Below, piece after piece: positions 8,207-16,401 of a DNA stretch of 64,000 nt. The notes under the pieces are model-generated. The model was given only the letters and a program-made list of their open reading frames with translations. It searched no databases and had not been told where the DNA came from. A program made the position numbers and the translations under genes. The stretch is taken from positions 124,001 through 188,000 of the forward strand of contig JBCBCN010000001.1 in NCBI GenBank assembly GCA_038530555.1, in the 5' to 3' direction. Positions within the stretch are counted from its first letter, which is position 1; each line of letters begins with the position of its first letter. Origin of the DNA: HKCCE3408 sp038530555 (lineage in GTDB: Bacteria; Pseudomonadota; Alphaproteobacteria; Rhodobacterales; Rhodobacteraceae).

Positions 8207-9687
8207 GCGGGGCACTTGAGGCGCTCTTTGCCCATGACGCCCAGACCTCTGCATTGGGGCAGATCATGGGTCGGTTGCACTGGGATCAAGAGACGGTCAT
8301 GCCGCCGGGCTCTGCCGCGCAACGGGCCGAGGAGATCGGCGCGCTTGAAGCCGTGCTCCATGCCCGCCGCCAGGACCCGCGCTTGGGCGATTGGTTGTCT
8401 GAGGCCGACCCCGAAAGCGAGACCGACGCCGCGCGACTGGACCTGATCGCACGCGACTACCAACGGGCCCGCGCGCTGCCCGCCGATCTGGCCGTAGCGC
8501 TGGCCCGCGCCGCCTCGACCGGGCAGGGGATCTGGGCCAAGGCCCGCGCCGATGAGGATGTTGCCGCCTTTCTGCCCGCGCTCAGCGAGATGATCGCGCT
8601 CAAACGCGAGGCCGCCGATGCCTGGTGCGCGGCGGCGGGAACGCAGGACCGCTACGACGCTCTGGTAGAGGATTACGAGCCGGGCCTGACTGGCGCGGAG
8701 ATTGCCGCTTTGTTTGATCGGATGCGCCCGCGTCTGGTGGCCCTGCGGGATGCGGTCCTGGGCAAGGCCGCAGCCAAAGCGCCGCTCCAGGGACAATTCG
8801 CCCAGGCCGATCAGCTCCGCTTCGCGGCCCTTTTGGCCGAACGCTTTGGCTATGATCTGGGCCGGGGCAGGATCGATCTCGCCGTGCATCCGTTCAGCTC
8901 AGGCTCGGGCGCCGATGTGCGCATCACCACCCGCGTCGATGAGAGCGATCCGTTCAACTGCTTTTACTCCACGATCCACGAGGTCGGCCACGCCAGCTAT
9001 GAGCAGAACGTGGCCGCAGCGCTCGGGCTCACGCGGTTGGGGCAGGGCGTGTCGATGGGCGTGCATGAAAGCCAAAGCCGGATCTACGAAAACCAACTGG
9101 GCCGCTCGGAAGCCTTCTGCACCTGGATGCACGGGGCGATGTCCGAGACCTTCGGCGCGTTCCAGCCTGAGGACGCCGCGCAATTTTACGCCACGGTCAA
9201 CGCCGTGCGGGCGGGCTATATCCGCACCGAGGCCGATGAGCTGCATTACAATCTGCACGTCATGCTCCGCTTCGATCTGGAGCGCGATCTGATCCAGGGC
9301 GGGCTGGATGTTGCCGATCTCAATGATGCCTGGAATGCGCGGTTCGCGGCTGATTTCGGCGTGGCGGTTGACCGGCCGAGCCACGGGCTGTTGCAGGATG
9401 TGCATTGGTCCTGCGGGCTGTTCGGCTATTTCCCGACCTACACGCTGGGCAATGTCTATGCCGGATGCCTGCACGAGGCCTTGCGCCGCGATCTGCCCGC
9501 GCTGGACGAAGACCTGGCGCGCGGAGATACCGGTGCAGCGACCGCCTGGTTGGGCGAGCGGGTCCAACGCCACGGCGCCAGCAAGGCTCCGCGCCAGGTG
9601 ATCGAAGAGGCCACGGGCGCACCCGTCAGCGAGGCGCCCCTTCTCGACTATCTAGAAGCAAAATTCGGCGCGCTTTACAGCCTCTAG
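8203..9687 (+). CDS. Carboxypeptidase, peptidase family M32
   Basis: A 494-residue zinc metallocarboxypeptidase, normal length for family M32 (Thermus aquaticus carboxypeptidase type). The zinc-binding HEVGH lies at residues 259-263, preceded by the family motif DVRITTRV and followed by ASYEQNVA. Also conserved are HESQSRIYENQLGRS, RTEADELHYNLHVMLRFDLE and DVHWSCGLFGYFPTYTLGN. It removes C-terminal residues from peptides in the cytoplasm. The frame is open well upstream, but MSGALEALFAHDAQ at 8203 is the conserved N-terminus and overlaps the ctaA stop (ATGA), suggesting coupling. Confidence 0.92.
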   Translation: MSGALEALFAHDAQTSALGQIMGRLHWDQETVMPPGSAAQRAEEIGALEAVLHARRQDPRLGDWLSEADPESETDAARLDLIARDYQRARALPADLAVALARAASTGQGIWAKARADEDVAAFLPALSEMIALKREAADAWCAAAGTQDRYDALVEDYEPGLTGAEIAALFDRMRPRLVALRDAVLGKAAAKAPLQGQFAQADQLRFAALLAERFGYDLGRGRIDLAVHPFSSGSGADVRITTRVDESDPFNCFYSTIHEVGHASYEQNVAAALGLTRLGQGVSMGVHESQSRIYENQLGRSEAFCTWMHGAMSETFGAFQPEDAAQFYATVNAVRAGYIRTEADELHYNLHVMLRFDLERDLIQGGLDVADLNDAWNARFAADFGVAVDRPSHGLLQDVHWSCGLFGYFPTYTLGNVYAGCLHEALRRDLPALDEDLARGDTGAATAWLGERVQRHGASKAPRQVIEEATGAPVSEAPLLDYLEAKFGALYSL

Positions 9688-9702
9688 GCGCAACCGCAAT
9701 AA

Positions 9703-9732
9703 AAAACGCCGGGCGCGACGGCCCGGCGTTTT
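9703..9732 (-). terminator. Rho-independent terminator shared by rpsI (minus) and the M32 peptidase (plus)
   Basis: A perfect 12-bp inverted repeat, aaaacgccgggc (9703-9714) and gcccggcgtttt (9721-9732), with a 6-base loop. The A tract at 9701-9706 reads as a U tract for the minus-strand rplM-rpsI transcript, and there is a shorter T tract for the plus strand. It lies between two convergent genes, so it probably acts in both directions, more strongly for the ribosomal operon. Confidence 0.85.
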
Positions 9733-9753
9733 CGTTCGTCTCGTATCCAGCGA

Positions 9754-10272
9754 TCAGCGCTTGGAGAACTGGAAGCTCCGGCGCGCCTTGCGCTTACCGT
9801 ATTTCTTCCGCTCCACCACGCGGCTGTCGCGGGTCAGGAAGCCTGCGGCTTTGAGCGCGGGGCGCAAGCTCGGCTCATAAAGCTGCAGCGCCTTGGAGAT
9901 GCCGTGCTTGACCGCACCGGCCTGACCCGAAAGTCCGCCGCCTTTGACCGTGGCCATCACGTCGAACTGATCTTCCACGCCCGCAACCGTAAAGGGCTGG
10001 CGCAGGATCATCTGCAGCACCGGCCGCGCGAAATAGGCCGACATGTCCTTGCCGTTCACGGACACCTTGCCGGAACCCGGCTTTATCCAGACCCGCGCAA
10101 CCGCGTCCTTCCGCTTGCCTGTCGCGTAAGACCGCCCCAGCGCATCGCGCACAGGATCGCGCGAGATGGTGGTCTCTGTGACCATATCTGTAGGCGCCTC
10201 GCCTCCGGCGTCACCGCCTGCGACCGCACCTTTGAGCTCATCGAGCGAATTGAGTGTCTCGGCCATGCTCAT
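9754..10272 (-). CDS. rpsI: 30S ribosomal protein S9
   Basis: A 172-residue protein: a conserved S9 core (YATGKRKDAVARVWIKPG, YFARPVLQMILRQPF, GGGLSGQAGAVKHGISKAL) ending in the basic tail KYGKRKARRSFQFSKR that reaches the ribosomal P site. An acidic/Gly-rich N-terminal extension of about 40 residues is present, as in other alphaproteobacterial S9. ATG 10272 overlaps the rplM stop by four bases, the standard rplM-rpsI operon. Confidence 0.97.
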   Translation of the reverse strand: MSMAETLNSLDELKGAVAGGDAGGEAPTDMVTETTISRDPVRDALGRSYATGKRKDAVARVWIKPGSGKVSVNGKDMSAYFARPVLQMILRQPFTVAGVEDQFDVMATVKGGGLSGQAGAVKHGISKALQLYEPSLRPALKAAGFLTRDSRVVERKKYGKRKARRSFQFSKR

Positions 10273-10742
10273 GCACCCCCGGTTTTCGTGCGCGTGTTCT
10301 TCGAATTCATGCCAGCCACGTCGAGAACGGCGGGCTGCTGCGCTTCATGCGGGTGCTCGGCCCCGGCATAGACGCGCAGATTGGTCATTTGCTGGCGCGA
10401 CAACGGCCCGCCCGGAAGCATCCGCTTGACCGCCTGCATGACCACGCGTTCGGGATGCGCGCCTTCTAGGATCTGGCCTGTGGTGCGCGACTTGATCCCG
10501 CCCGGATAGCCGGTGTGCCAGTAATTCGGCTTGGCGCGCTTATTACCGGTCAGCTGCACCTTCTCGGCATTGATGACGATCACATTGTCGCCCATGTCCT
10601 GGCTCGGCGTGAAGCTGGCCTTGTGTTTGCCGCGCAGACGCATGGCGATGATGGAGGCCAATCGGCCCAGAACCACACCTTCGGCGTCGATCAAGATCCA
10701 GCTCTTGTCGATATCGCCCGGCGTGGCGGAAAAGGTTTTCAT
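10269..10742 (-). CDS. rplM: 50S ribosomal protein L13
   Basis: A 157-residue protein with the L13 signatures WILIDAEGVVLGRLAS, RLRGKHKASFTPSQDMGD, VIVINAEKVQLTGNK and YWHTGYPGGIK, and the MLPGGPLSRQQMTNLRVY helix. It is an early-assembly protein of the large subunit that binds 23S rRNA. It is first in the rplM-rpsI pair, with a ~180-base leader separating it from the thioesterase gene upstream on the same strand. It is about 10-15 residues longer at the C-terminus than E. coli L13. Confidence 0.97.
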   Translation of the reverse strand: MKTFSATPGDIDKSWILIDAEGVVLGRLASIIAMRLRGKHKASFTPSQDMGDNVIVINAEKVQLTGNKRAKPNYWHTGYPGGIKSRTTGQILEGAHPERVVMQAVKRMLPGGPLSRQQMTNLRVYAGAEHPHEAQQPAVLDVAGMNSKNTRTKTGGA

Positions 10743-10814
10743 ATCTCTGCTCCGCAGATACTGAGGTCGGGGTCACGGCGCGAGGGTGTTGGCCTGACGC
10801 GCCTGTCTTAGCGT

Positions 10815-10842
10815 TTCCTACCGACTTTCACGCCACGGTCAA
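10815..10842 (-). promoter_or_regulatory. Possible promoter of rplM-rpsI
   Basis: On the minus strand TTGACC (10842-10837) is followed after 16 bases by TAGGAA (10820-10815), about 70 bases before the rplM start. The -35 is good and the -10 poor, so this is tentative. The rest of the 10743-10921 gap is AT-richer than its surroundings near 10880-10920 and holds nothing else I can name. Confidence 0.3.
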
Positions 10843-10921
10843 GGCGCTTTGATTGCCTTAGATGCTGTAAAAGCAAGTAATTTCAGTGGCATGTATATGA
10901 GGTTTTATTTTACCCCATAAT

Positions 10922-11350
10922 TCAAGGTGGGATCGAATAGGTCAGGGATGCCCGCGCCACCGGCCTCGGATCCCCCTCCGAGGTCAGATGGCACTCGCCC
11001 ACCACCAGAACCCGGCCCAGCTTGAGGAGGCGGCACTCCGAGATCAGATTGCGGTCCGGGGCGGGTTTGCGCATGAAATCGATGGCGCAACTCGTCGTGA
11101 CGGCCAAGCCTTGCGGCCCGATCATCGCCAGCGCGGCCAGATAGACCGACACATCCGCCAGCGAGAACATCGACGGCCCCGACACCGTGCCGCCCGGCCG
11201 TAAATGCCGCTCCCCCACCAGAAGGCGCATCCGGATCGCCATAGGCGCCAGCTCATCGATCGCGAACTCACCGGCCACTTGCGGAAACTCCGCGGCCAGA
11301 AAGGCTTCCAGCTGCGGCTTGTCCATCTTCAACGCGCGAGGCTCTGCCAT
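10922..11350 (-). CDS. PaaI-type hotdog-fold thioesterase
   Basis: A 142-residue single-domain hotdog protein. The central motif LRPGGTVSGPSMFSLADVSVYLAAL matches the PaaI/YdiI-type thioesterase helix region, where catalytic Asp/Asn sits near GG and A-D. Strands such as LAVTTSCAIDFMRKPA and VARASLTYSIP complete the fold. It probably hydrolyses an acyl- or aryl-CoA thioester. It is upstream of rplM on the same strand. Opposite it begins a crotonase-family gene, so an acyl-CoA role fits, but no substrate can be read from the sequence. Confidence 0.8.
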   Translation of the reverse strand: MAEPRALKMDKPQLEAFLAAEFPQVAGEFAIDELAPMAIRMRLLVGERHLRPGGTVSGPSMFSLADVSVYLAALAMIGPQGLAVTTSCAIDFMRKPAPDRNLISECRLLKLGRVLVVGECHLTSEGDPRPVARASLTYSIPP

Positions 11351-11445
11351 CTGTCCCGTGCTCCCTCTTTGCCCCCCATCTTTGCTCCACCCCGGTCTTT
11401 ACCCTAGACTTGACCGGGCTTTGCGCGGACATTCAAGCCTTGGAA

Positions 11446-11478
11446 GGTGGCAAGTCTTGGACGGTGGCAAGTCTTGGA
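11446..11478. repeat. 17-bp direct repeat (two units) in the leader of the second crotonase gene
   Basis: ggtggcaagtcttgga occurs at 11446-11461 and 11463-11478, a 17-base period, with partial copies on each side (cttggaa). It lies 18-50 bases upstream of the ATG at 11496. It could be a replication-slippage duplication or paired binding sites. Confidence 0.7.
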
Positions 11479-11495
11479 AGCTGGGGAGGTAAAGC

Positions 11496-12305
11496 ATGGC
11501 GGATGGAGATACGGCGAAGACCGGCCTGATCTTGCGCCAGGACACGGGCGCCGTAACGCGCCTGACGCTGAACCTGCCCGATAAGCTCAACGCGCTCTCT
11601 GACGCGATGCTGGCGGCGTTGACAACAGCGCTCCGTGAGCTCGAAATCGACAGATCTCAGCGGGTGATCATCCTGGCGGGCGCGGGACGCGCCTTTTGCG
11701 CGGGCCATGACCTTAGCGAGATACAGGCCAAACGCCAAACAGCCGATGGCGGCGCTGCCGCGATCAAAGACCTCTTCGATCGCTGCTCGGATCTGATGCA
11801 ACTGCTGCCCCGCCTGCCGCAGCCCGTCATCGCTCAGGTCCACGGCATCGCCACCGCCGCCGGCTGTCAGCTCGCCGCGTCCTGCGATCTTGTGGTGGCC
11901 GCCGATGATGCGCGGTTCGGGGTGAATGGGGTCAATATCGGGCTTTTTTGTTCGACGCCGATGGTCGCGCTCAGCCGCGTGGTGCCGCCGAAACAGGCCT
12001 TTGAGATGCTGGTGACCGGGGAGTTTCGCAGCGCCCATGAGGCGCGGGAGATGGGGCTGATCAACCGTGTCGTGCCCGCCGCCGCGCTCGCCCCAGAGAC
12101 CGACGCCCTCGCCTCGCAGATCGCGGCCAAGCTCGGCCCCGCCATCCGCATCGGCAAGCGCGCCTTCTATGAGCAACTGCAGATGAGCCGCCATGACGCC
12201 TATGTGCATACCGGCCAGGTCATGCTGTCCAATCTGCGTGAGCCGGATACGGGCGAGGGGATCGAGGCCTTCCTGGAGAAGCGGCCGCCCAACTGGGATC
12301 AGTAG
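11496..12305 (+). CDS. Crotonase-family protein lacking both catalytic glutamates (ECHDC3-like)
   Basis: A 269-residue crotonase-fold protein with intact oxyanion-hole segments (GRAFCAGHDLSE; VHGIATAAGCQLAASCDLV). The first hydratase glutamate (GCEL in the rat enzyme) is Q in AAGCQLA, and the second (QPE) is replaced in ARFGVNGVNIG. Ordinary enoyl-CoA hydration is therefore unlikely. The pattern resembles ECHDC3-like members, whose chemistry is not settled. A GGGGAGG ribosome site precedes ATG 11496. It is divergent from the hotdog thioesterase and about 150 bases before the ABC operon. Confidence 0.82.
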   Translation: MADGDTAKTGLILRQDTGAVTRLTLNLPDKLNALSDAMLAALTTALRELEIDRSQRVIILAGAGRAFCAGHDLSEIQAKRQTADGGAAAIKDLFDRCSDLMQLLPRLPQPVIAQVHGIATAAGCQLAASCDLVVAADDARFGVNGVNIGLFCSTPMVALSRVVPPKQAFEMLVTGEFRSAHEAREMGLINRVVPAAALAPETDALASQIAAKLGPAIRIGKRAFYEQLQMSRHDAYVHTGQVMLSNLREPDTGEGIEAFLEKRPPNWDQ

Positions 12306-12460
12306 GCCTCTGCTTCGGCAATCGGGCGGCGTAAGCCTTCATTTTTCCATAAATACTCACCCGCTTCGGCCGGGCCGTGGCCCAAGCATTTCCCATCTTG
12401 TGCCCACGCCCGCGGGGCCGCAGTCTAAACGTAGCGACCACCAGCTACAGGGACAGGTGA

Positions 12461-13342
12461 ATGGCTAGCCAAAGCAGGATATGGCGGCCGGACGGGGAGG
12501 CAAAGCGCGGGCTCACGCTCGTCGCGCCGCCCTTTCTCTATGCGCTTCTCCTGCTCGCCGCCCCTTTGGCCTCAATCCTGCTTTTGAGCTTCTGGAGCCA
12601 GGATTTCATGACCATCGAGCGGGATTTTCAGCTCGGTAATTACCGCGAGGCCCTCACCGATCCGCTCTACCGCACACTGATGCTACGCTCGCTCAGGATC
12701 GCGGGCCTGGTCACGCTGATCACGGTGCTTTTGGCCTTTCCGATCGCCTATTACGTGTCCTTTCACGTCGCCCCCTCGCGCAAATCGCTTTGGCTGTTTC
12801 TGATCACGATCCCGTTTTGGACAAGCTATCTGATCCGTGTGTTTCTGTGGCGGGTGATCCTGGCCTTTGACGGCCCGGTCAATGGCTCGCTGATGGGCCT
12901 CGGCCTCATCGATGAGCCGCTGCCCTTTCTGCTCTACAACGCCAATGCGGTGATCATAACGCTGGCCCACGCCTTCGCGCCCTTCGCAATCCTGCCGATT
13001 TTCGTGTCGCTCGAGCGGATTGACCGCGCCCTGGTCGAGGCGGCGCGCGATCTGGGGGAAAGCGCCGCAATGGCCTTTCTGCGCGTGACGCTGCCGCTCA
13101 CAGCACCGGGGATCCTGGCCGCCTCCCTCATCGTTTTCATCCCGACAATCGGCGACTATGTCACGCCGAGGCTTGTCGGCGGCACCCAAGGCACGATGAT
13201 CGCCAACATGATCTACGCCCAGATTTTCGATCTGAACGACCGGCCCATGGGGGCGACCCTGGCAGTCTGCGCCATGACCATCGTGGGCTCACTCGCGCTG
13301 GCCGTCACGCTTTTGACCCGGCGCTGGAGCCTCAAGCGATGA
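12461..13342 (+). CDS. ABC transporter permease, PotB-like (spermidine/putrescine family)
   Basis: A 293-residue inner-membrane permease with about six helices. The first begins at LTLVAPPFLYALLLLAAPLAS. The EAA loop, which couples to the ATPase, is ALVEAARDLGESAAMAFLRVTLPLTAPGI near residues 190-220. FIPTIGDYVTPRLVGG is typical of PotB/PotH-type permeases. It forms an operon with the next two genes, joined by four-base overlaps. The family imports polyamines, opines or related cations; the substrate is not determined by sequence. No binding-protein gene is in the operon. Confidence 0.88.
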   Translation: MASQSRIWRPDGEAKRGLTLVAPPFLYALLLLAAPLASILLLSFWSQDFMTIERDFQLGNYREALTDPLYRTLMLRSLRIAGLVTLITVLLAFPIAYYVSFHVAPSRKSLWLFLITIPFWTSYLIRVFLWRVILAFDGPVNGSLMGLGLIDEPLPFLLYNANAVIITLAHAFAPFAILPIFVSLERIDRALVEAARDLGESAAMAFLRVTLPLTAPGILAASLIVFIPTIGDYVTPRLVGGTQGTMIANMIYAQIFDLNDRPMGATLAVCAMTIVGSLALAVTLLTRRWSLKR

Positions 13343-14142
13343 CGTCCCTGCGCCTTTATACGCTGCTCTATCTGGCGTTTCTCTACGCGCCGATTGTGCT
13401 TTTGCCGCTCTTTGCCTTCAATGACGGCACGGTCATCGCCTTCCCCCTGCGCGGCTTCACCACCGCCTGGTTCGCGGAACTGGCTCAGACCGAGGCGCTC
13501 CATGAGGCGGCGGTCAATTCGCTGATCATCGCGGGCGCGACGGCGGGTCTGGCCACCAGTTTGGGGGTCTTCGCCGCCCGCGCGACCAGCCGATATCGCT
13601 TTCCGGGCAAAGCGGGGGTCGTGGGCTTCATCATGCTGCCCCTGGTCCTGCCCGAGATCATCGTGGCCCTGTCGCTCCTGGTTATCCTGCTGCAACTGGG
13701 CCTGAGCCTGTCGATCTGGACCGTGGTCGCGGGCCATGTCTTGCTCTGCGTGCCCTTTGCCACGGCGATCCTGTCGGGCGCCTTTGCCGGGCTCGACCCG
13801 AGCCTCGAAGAGGCGGCGGTCGATCTAGGGGAGGGGCGGTTGTCGAGCTTTCGCCTCGTTACACTCCCGCTCATCTGGCCGGGTCTGATCGCCTCGGCGC
13901 TGATCTGTTTCACCATCTCGCTCGACGAATTCATCATCGCCTTCTTTCTGTCGGGCAATGACCCGACCCTGCCGGTCTATCTTTGGGGGCAGCTGCGCTT
14001 TCCGGGGCGCCTGCCTATCGTCTTTGCGCTCGGAACGATCCTGGTCCTGGCCTCCATCGCGCTTCTCATTGGGGCGGAGGTCATGCGACGGCGCGGATTG
14101 CGCCGGGCTGGGCTAAGTGATCGCGGCGGGAGCCTGATATGA
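13339..14142 (+). CDS. ABC transporter permease, PotC-like
   Basis: A 267-residue inner-membrane permease, partner of the preceding gene (ATGA overlap at 13339-13342). Six helices; motifs include APIVLLPLFAFNDG in the first helix/loop, the EAA loop LDPSLEEAAVDLGEGRLSSFRLVTLPLIWPGL, and TISLDEFIIAFFLSG, characteristic of PotC/PotI. Together the two permeases would form the translocation channel energised by the downstream ATPase. Confidence 0.88.
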   Translation: MTSLRLYTLLYLAFLYAPIVLLPLFAFNDGTVIAFPLRGFTTAWFAELAQTEALHEAAVNSLIIAGATAGLATSLGVFAARATSRYRFPGKAGVVGFIMLPLVLPEIIVALSLLVILLQLGLSLSIWTVVAGHVLLCVPFATAILSGAFAGLDPSLEEAAVDLGEGRLSSFRLVTLPLIWPGLIASALICFTISLDEFIIAFFLSGNDPTLPVYLWGQLRFPGRLPIVFALGTILVLASIALLIGAEVMRRRGLRRAGLSDRGGSLI

Positions 14143-15215
14143 GCCCGCTCATCACGCTGGATGCGGTCGAGAAATCCTTCGGCAATTACCACGCGCTGCG
14201 CGGCATCTCGGCGGAGATCGGCGCGGGTGAGTTCTTTTCGCTCCTGGGGCCATCGGGCTGCGGCAAGACCACGCTGCTCCGCGCCATCGCAGGCTTTGAG
14301 CCGCCCAGCAGCGGAACGATCACCATCGCGGGCCGGGATATGGCCGGTGTGCCGCCAAACAAGCGCCCCACGAACATGGTCTTTCAATCCTATGCGATTT
14401 TCCCGCATCTCAGCGTGGCGGAAAACGTGGCCTTCGGGTTGCGCCGTTTGGGTCTGAACCCAGATGAGCGACACCGCCGTGTGGGCGAGGCGCTTGAGAT
14501 GGTGGGCCTGGGTGATCTGGGCGCGCGCGCGGCCCATGCGCTCTCGGGCGGGCAGCGTCAGCGGGTGGCGTTGGCCCGGGCGCTGATCCTAAAACCCCAG
14601 GTCCTTCTGCTCGACGAGCCGCTCTCGGCCCTCGACAAGGCCCTGCGCGGCCACATGCAGGCCGAGCTGCGCCGGTTGCAGCGTCAGGTCGGCATCACCT
14701 TCATCCTCGTCACCCACGACCAGGACGAGGCGCTGTCCATGTCAGACCGAATCGCGGTGATGTTCGAGGGCCAGATCGCGCAGATCGCCCCGCCAACCGA
14801 GCTCTATCGCAGACCCAAGAGCCGCCAGGTCGGTGCCTTCGTGGGCCGGATGAGCTTTGTGCCCGCACGGCATCTGGGCGCGGGGCGCTGTGCGGTGGAG
14901 GGGCTGGGCGAGGTCACGCTGAGCGAAAGCCAAGCGCCAGACGGCTTCGACGAGACGGGCGTGATCGCGATCCGGCCTGAAGTGCTGCGCGTGCTCGCGC
15001 CGGGCGAGGGGGCTGGGAAGGGGGCGCATCTGACCCAGGCCCAGGTGGAGGAGCGCGCCTATGGCGGAGAGACCACGACCTACCGGTTGCGGCCCGAAGG
15101 CAGCGACGCGGTGCTCGAGGCGGTGATGCGCAACGCGCCGGGCCGTCCACTGCATAAGCCGGGGGCGAAAGTGCAGCTCGCCTGGGATCCCAGCGCATTT
15201 CTCTTTTTCAAGTAA
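14139..15215 (+). CDS. ABC transporter ATP-binding protein, PotA-like
   Basis: A 358-residue ATPase: Walker A GPSGCGKTT near residues 38-46, Q-loop MVFQSYAIFPHL, ABC signature LSGGQRQRVALARAL, Walker B VLLLDEPLSALD and switch histidine VTHDQDEA. A C-terminal TOBE-type regulatory domain (about 235-358, IAIRPEVLRVL) follows, as in PotA/PotG. Overlaps the permease stop by four bases. It probably powers import of a polyamine-like substrate. Ends 9 bases before the convergent TusA-like gene. Confidence 0.9.
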   Translation: MSPLITLDAVEKSFGNYHALRGISAEIGAGEFFSLLGPSGCGKTTLLRAIAGFEPPSSGTITIAGRDMAGVPPNKRPTNMVFQSYAIFPHLSVAENVAFGLRRLGLNPDERHRRVGEALEMVGLGDLGARAAHALSGGQRQRVALARALILKPQVLLLDEPLSALDKALRGHMQAELRRLQRQVGITFILVTHDQDEALSMSDRIAVMFEGQIAQIAPPTELYRRPKSRQVGAFVGRMSFVPARHLGAGRCAVEGLGEVTLSESQAPDGFDETGVIAIRPEVLRVLAPGEGAGKGAHLTQAQVEERAYGGETTTYRLRPEGSDAVLEAVMRNAPGRPLHKPGAKVQLAWDPSAFLFFK

Positions 15216-15224
15216 ATCAGCGCG

Positions 15225-15485
15225 CTACGCGTCGATCTTCATGCCGTTCTTGACGATATGGAAATGCGTGGCGCCGCCCCCGGCCTCCTCGCTCCCGAGG
15301 AACCCGTGACCCTGCTCAGCGCAAAAATGCGGAACATCGACATGAGCGGCGGCATCGGTGGCGATCAAGCGAATCACCGCACCGTCGGGCAGAAGCTGCA
15401 TACGCTTGCGTAGGCGCAGAACCGGCAGCGGACAGAGCAGCCCCGCCGCATCAACCTCCAAATCCACCTGCATGTCTTCGCTCAT
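15225..15485 (-). CDS. TusA/SirA-family sulfur carrier protein
   Basis: An 86-residue protein once the start MSEDMQVDLEV (15485) is chosen; the open frame upstream is not TusA-like. The family motif LLCPLPVLRLRKRM contains the persulfide-carrying cysteine (C18), followed by GAVIRLIATDAAAHVDVPHF and a final strand. Such proteins hand sulfur between a desulfurase and acceptors (tRNA thiolation or other sulfur pathways). It is divergent from ccdA with ~110 bases between, a pairing that fits thiol/sulfur traffic, but the exact partner is unknown. Confidence 0.85.
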   Translation of the reverse strand: MSEDMQVDLEVDAAGLLCPLPVLRLRKRMQLLPDGAVIRLIATDAAAHVDVPHFCAEQGHGFLGSEEAGGGATHFHIVKNGMKIDA

Positions 15486-15594
15486 CACCTGCTTCTGCGA
15501 ACCGTCGCACCCCGAGCTACATGCGCCGCAATGTTGCAAAAAGCCACGCCTTTGTGACGCCACTCTGGGTGACGTGGGCGCCGCGCGCAGCTAC

Positions 15595-16356
15595 ATGGGC
15601 TTTATGTTCGGCATAGATCTCTTCGACGCGGCGCTTCTGCCCGGGATGCTCGTGGCCCTCACGGCGGGTGTTCTCAGCTTTCTGAGCCCCTGCGTTCTGC
15701 CGATCGTGCCCGCTTATGTGGCCTATATGGGCGGCATCACAATGCAGGACATGGCCGAGGAGCGGGCCGCCAAGCGTAAGGCGCTTATGGCCTCGGCGTT
15801 TTTCGTCCTAGGCCTGTCGACCGTCTTTATCTTTCTGGGCTTTACCGCCTCGCTATTCGGGCAGTTTTTCCTCGCCAATCAGATCCTTTTGGGCCAGATC
15901 GCCGGTGCGGTGATCATCGTCTTTGGATTGCATTTTTTGGGCTTGATCACTCTGCCGATCTTAAACCGCGAAGCGCGGCTTGAGGCGGGCGATCAGGGCG
16001 GCTCGGCCTTCGGGTCTTACATCCTCGGCCTCGCTTTTGCCTTCGGTTGGACGCCGTGCATCGGGCCGCAGCTCTCGGTTATACTGGCGCTGGCGGCGAC
16101 CGAGGCCAGCGTGGAACGCGGCACCGTCCTTTTGGCCGTCTACGCTGTGGGTCTGGGCGTGCCCTTCCTGCTGACGGCGGCCTTTCTGACCCGCGCGCAA
16201 GGCCTGATGACGCGGATCAAGCGCCATATGGTCTGGATCGAGCGGGCAATGGGTGTCCTGTTGGTGGGCGTCGGTGTGGCGATGATCACGGGTGCCTTCT
16301 CCGCTTTCGCCTTCTGGCTGCTCGAGGCGTTTCCCGCCCTCGGCCAGATCGGCTGA
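15595..16356 (+). CDS. ccdA: Cytochrome c biogenesis protein CcdA (thiol-disulfide electron carrier)
   Basis: About 253 residues with six helices and the two redox cysteines of CcdA/DsbD-gamma: LSPCVLPIVPAYVAY (C33) and FGWTPCIGPQLS (C155). It passes reducing power from cytoplasmic thioredoxin through the inner membrane to periplasmic thiol proteins, including those of the Ccm system whose genes open this window. The start is chosen as MGFMFGIDLFD; ATG 15604 is equally possible. The open frame extends back to 15358, but that part overlaps the divergent TusA gene and has no CcdA character. Confidence 0.9.
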   Translation: MGFMFGIDLFDAALLPGMLVALTAGVLSFLSPCVLPIVPAYVAYMGGITMQDMAEERAAKRKALMASAFFVLGLSTVFIFLGFTASLFGQFFLANQILLGQIAGAVIIVFGLHFLGLITLPILNREARLEAGDQGGSAFGSYILGLAFAFGWTPCIGPQLSVILALAATEASVERGTVLLAVYAVGLGVPFLLTAAFLTRAQGLMTRIKRHMVWIERAMGVLLVGVGVAMITGAFSAFAFWLLEAFPALGQIG

Positions 16357-16401
16357 CGCTTTCGGCTGACAAACCGCCACCGTCGCCATACTCTGGCGGC
16401 C

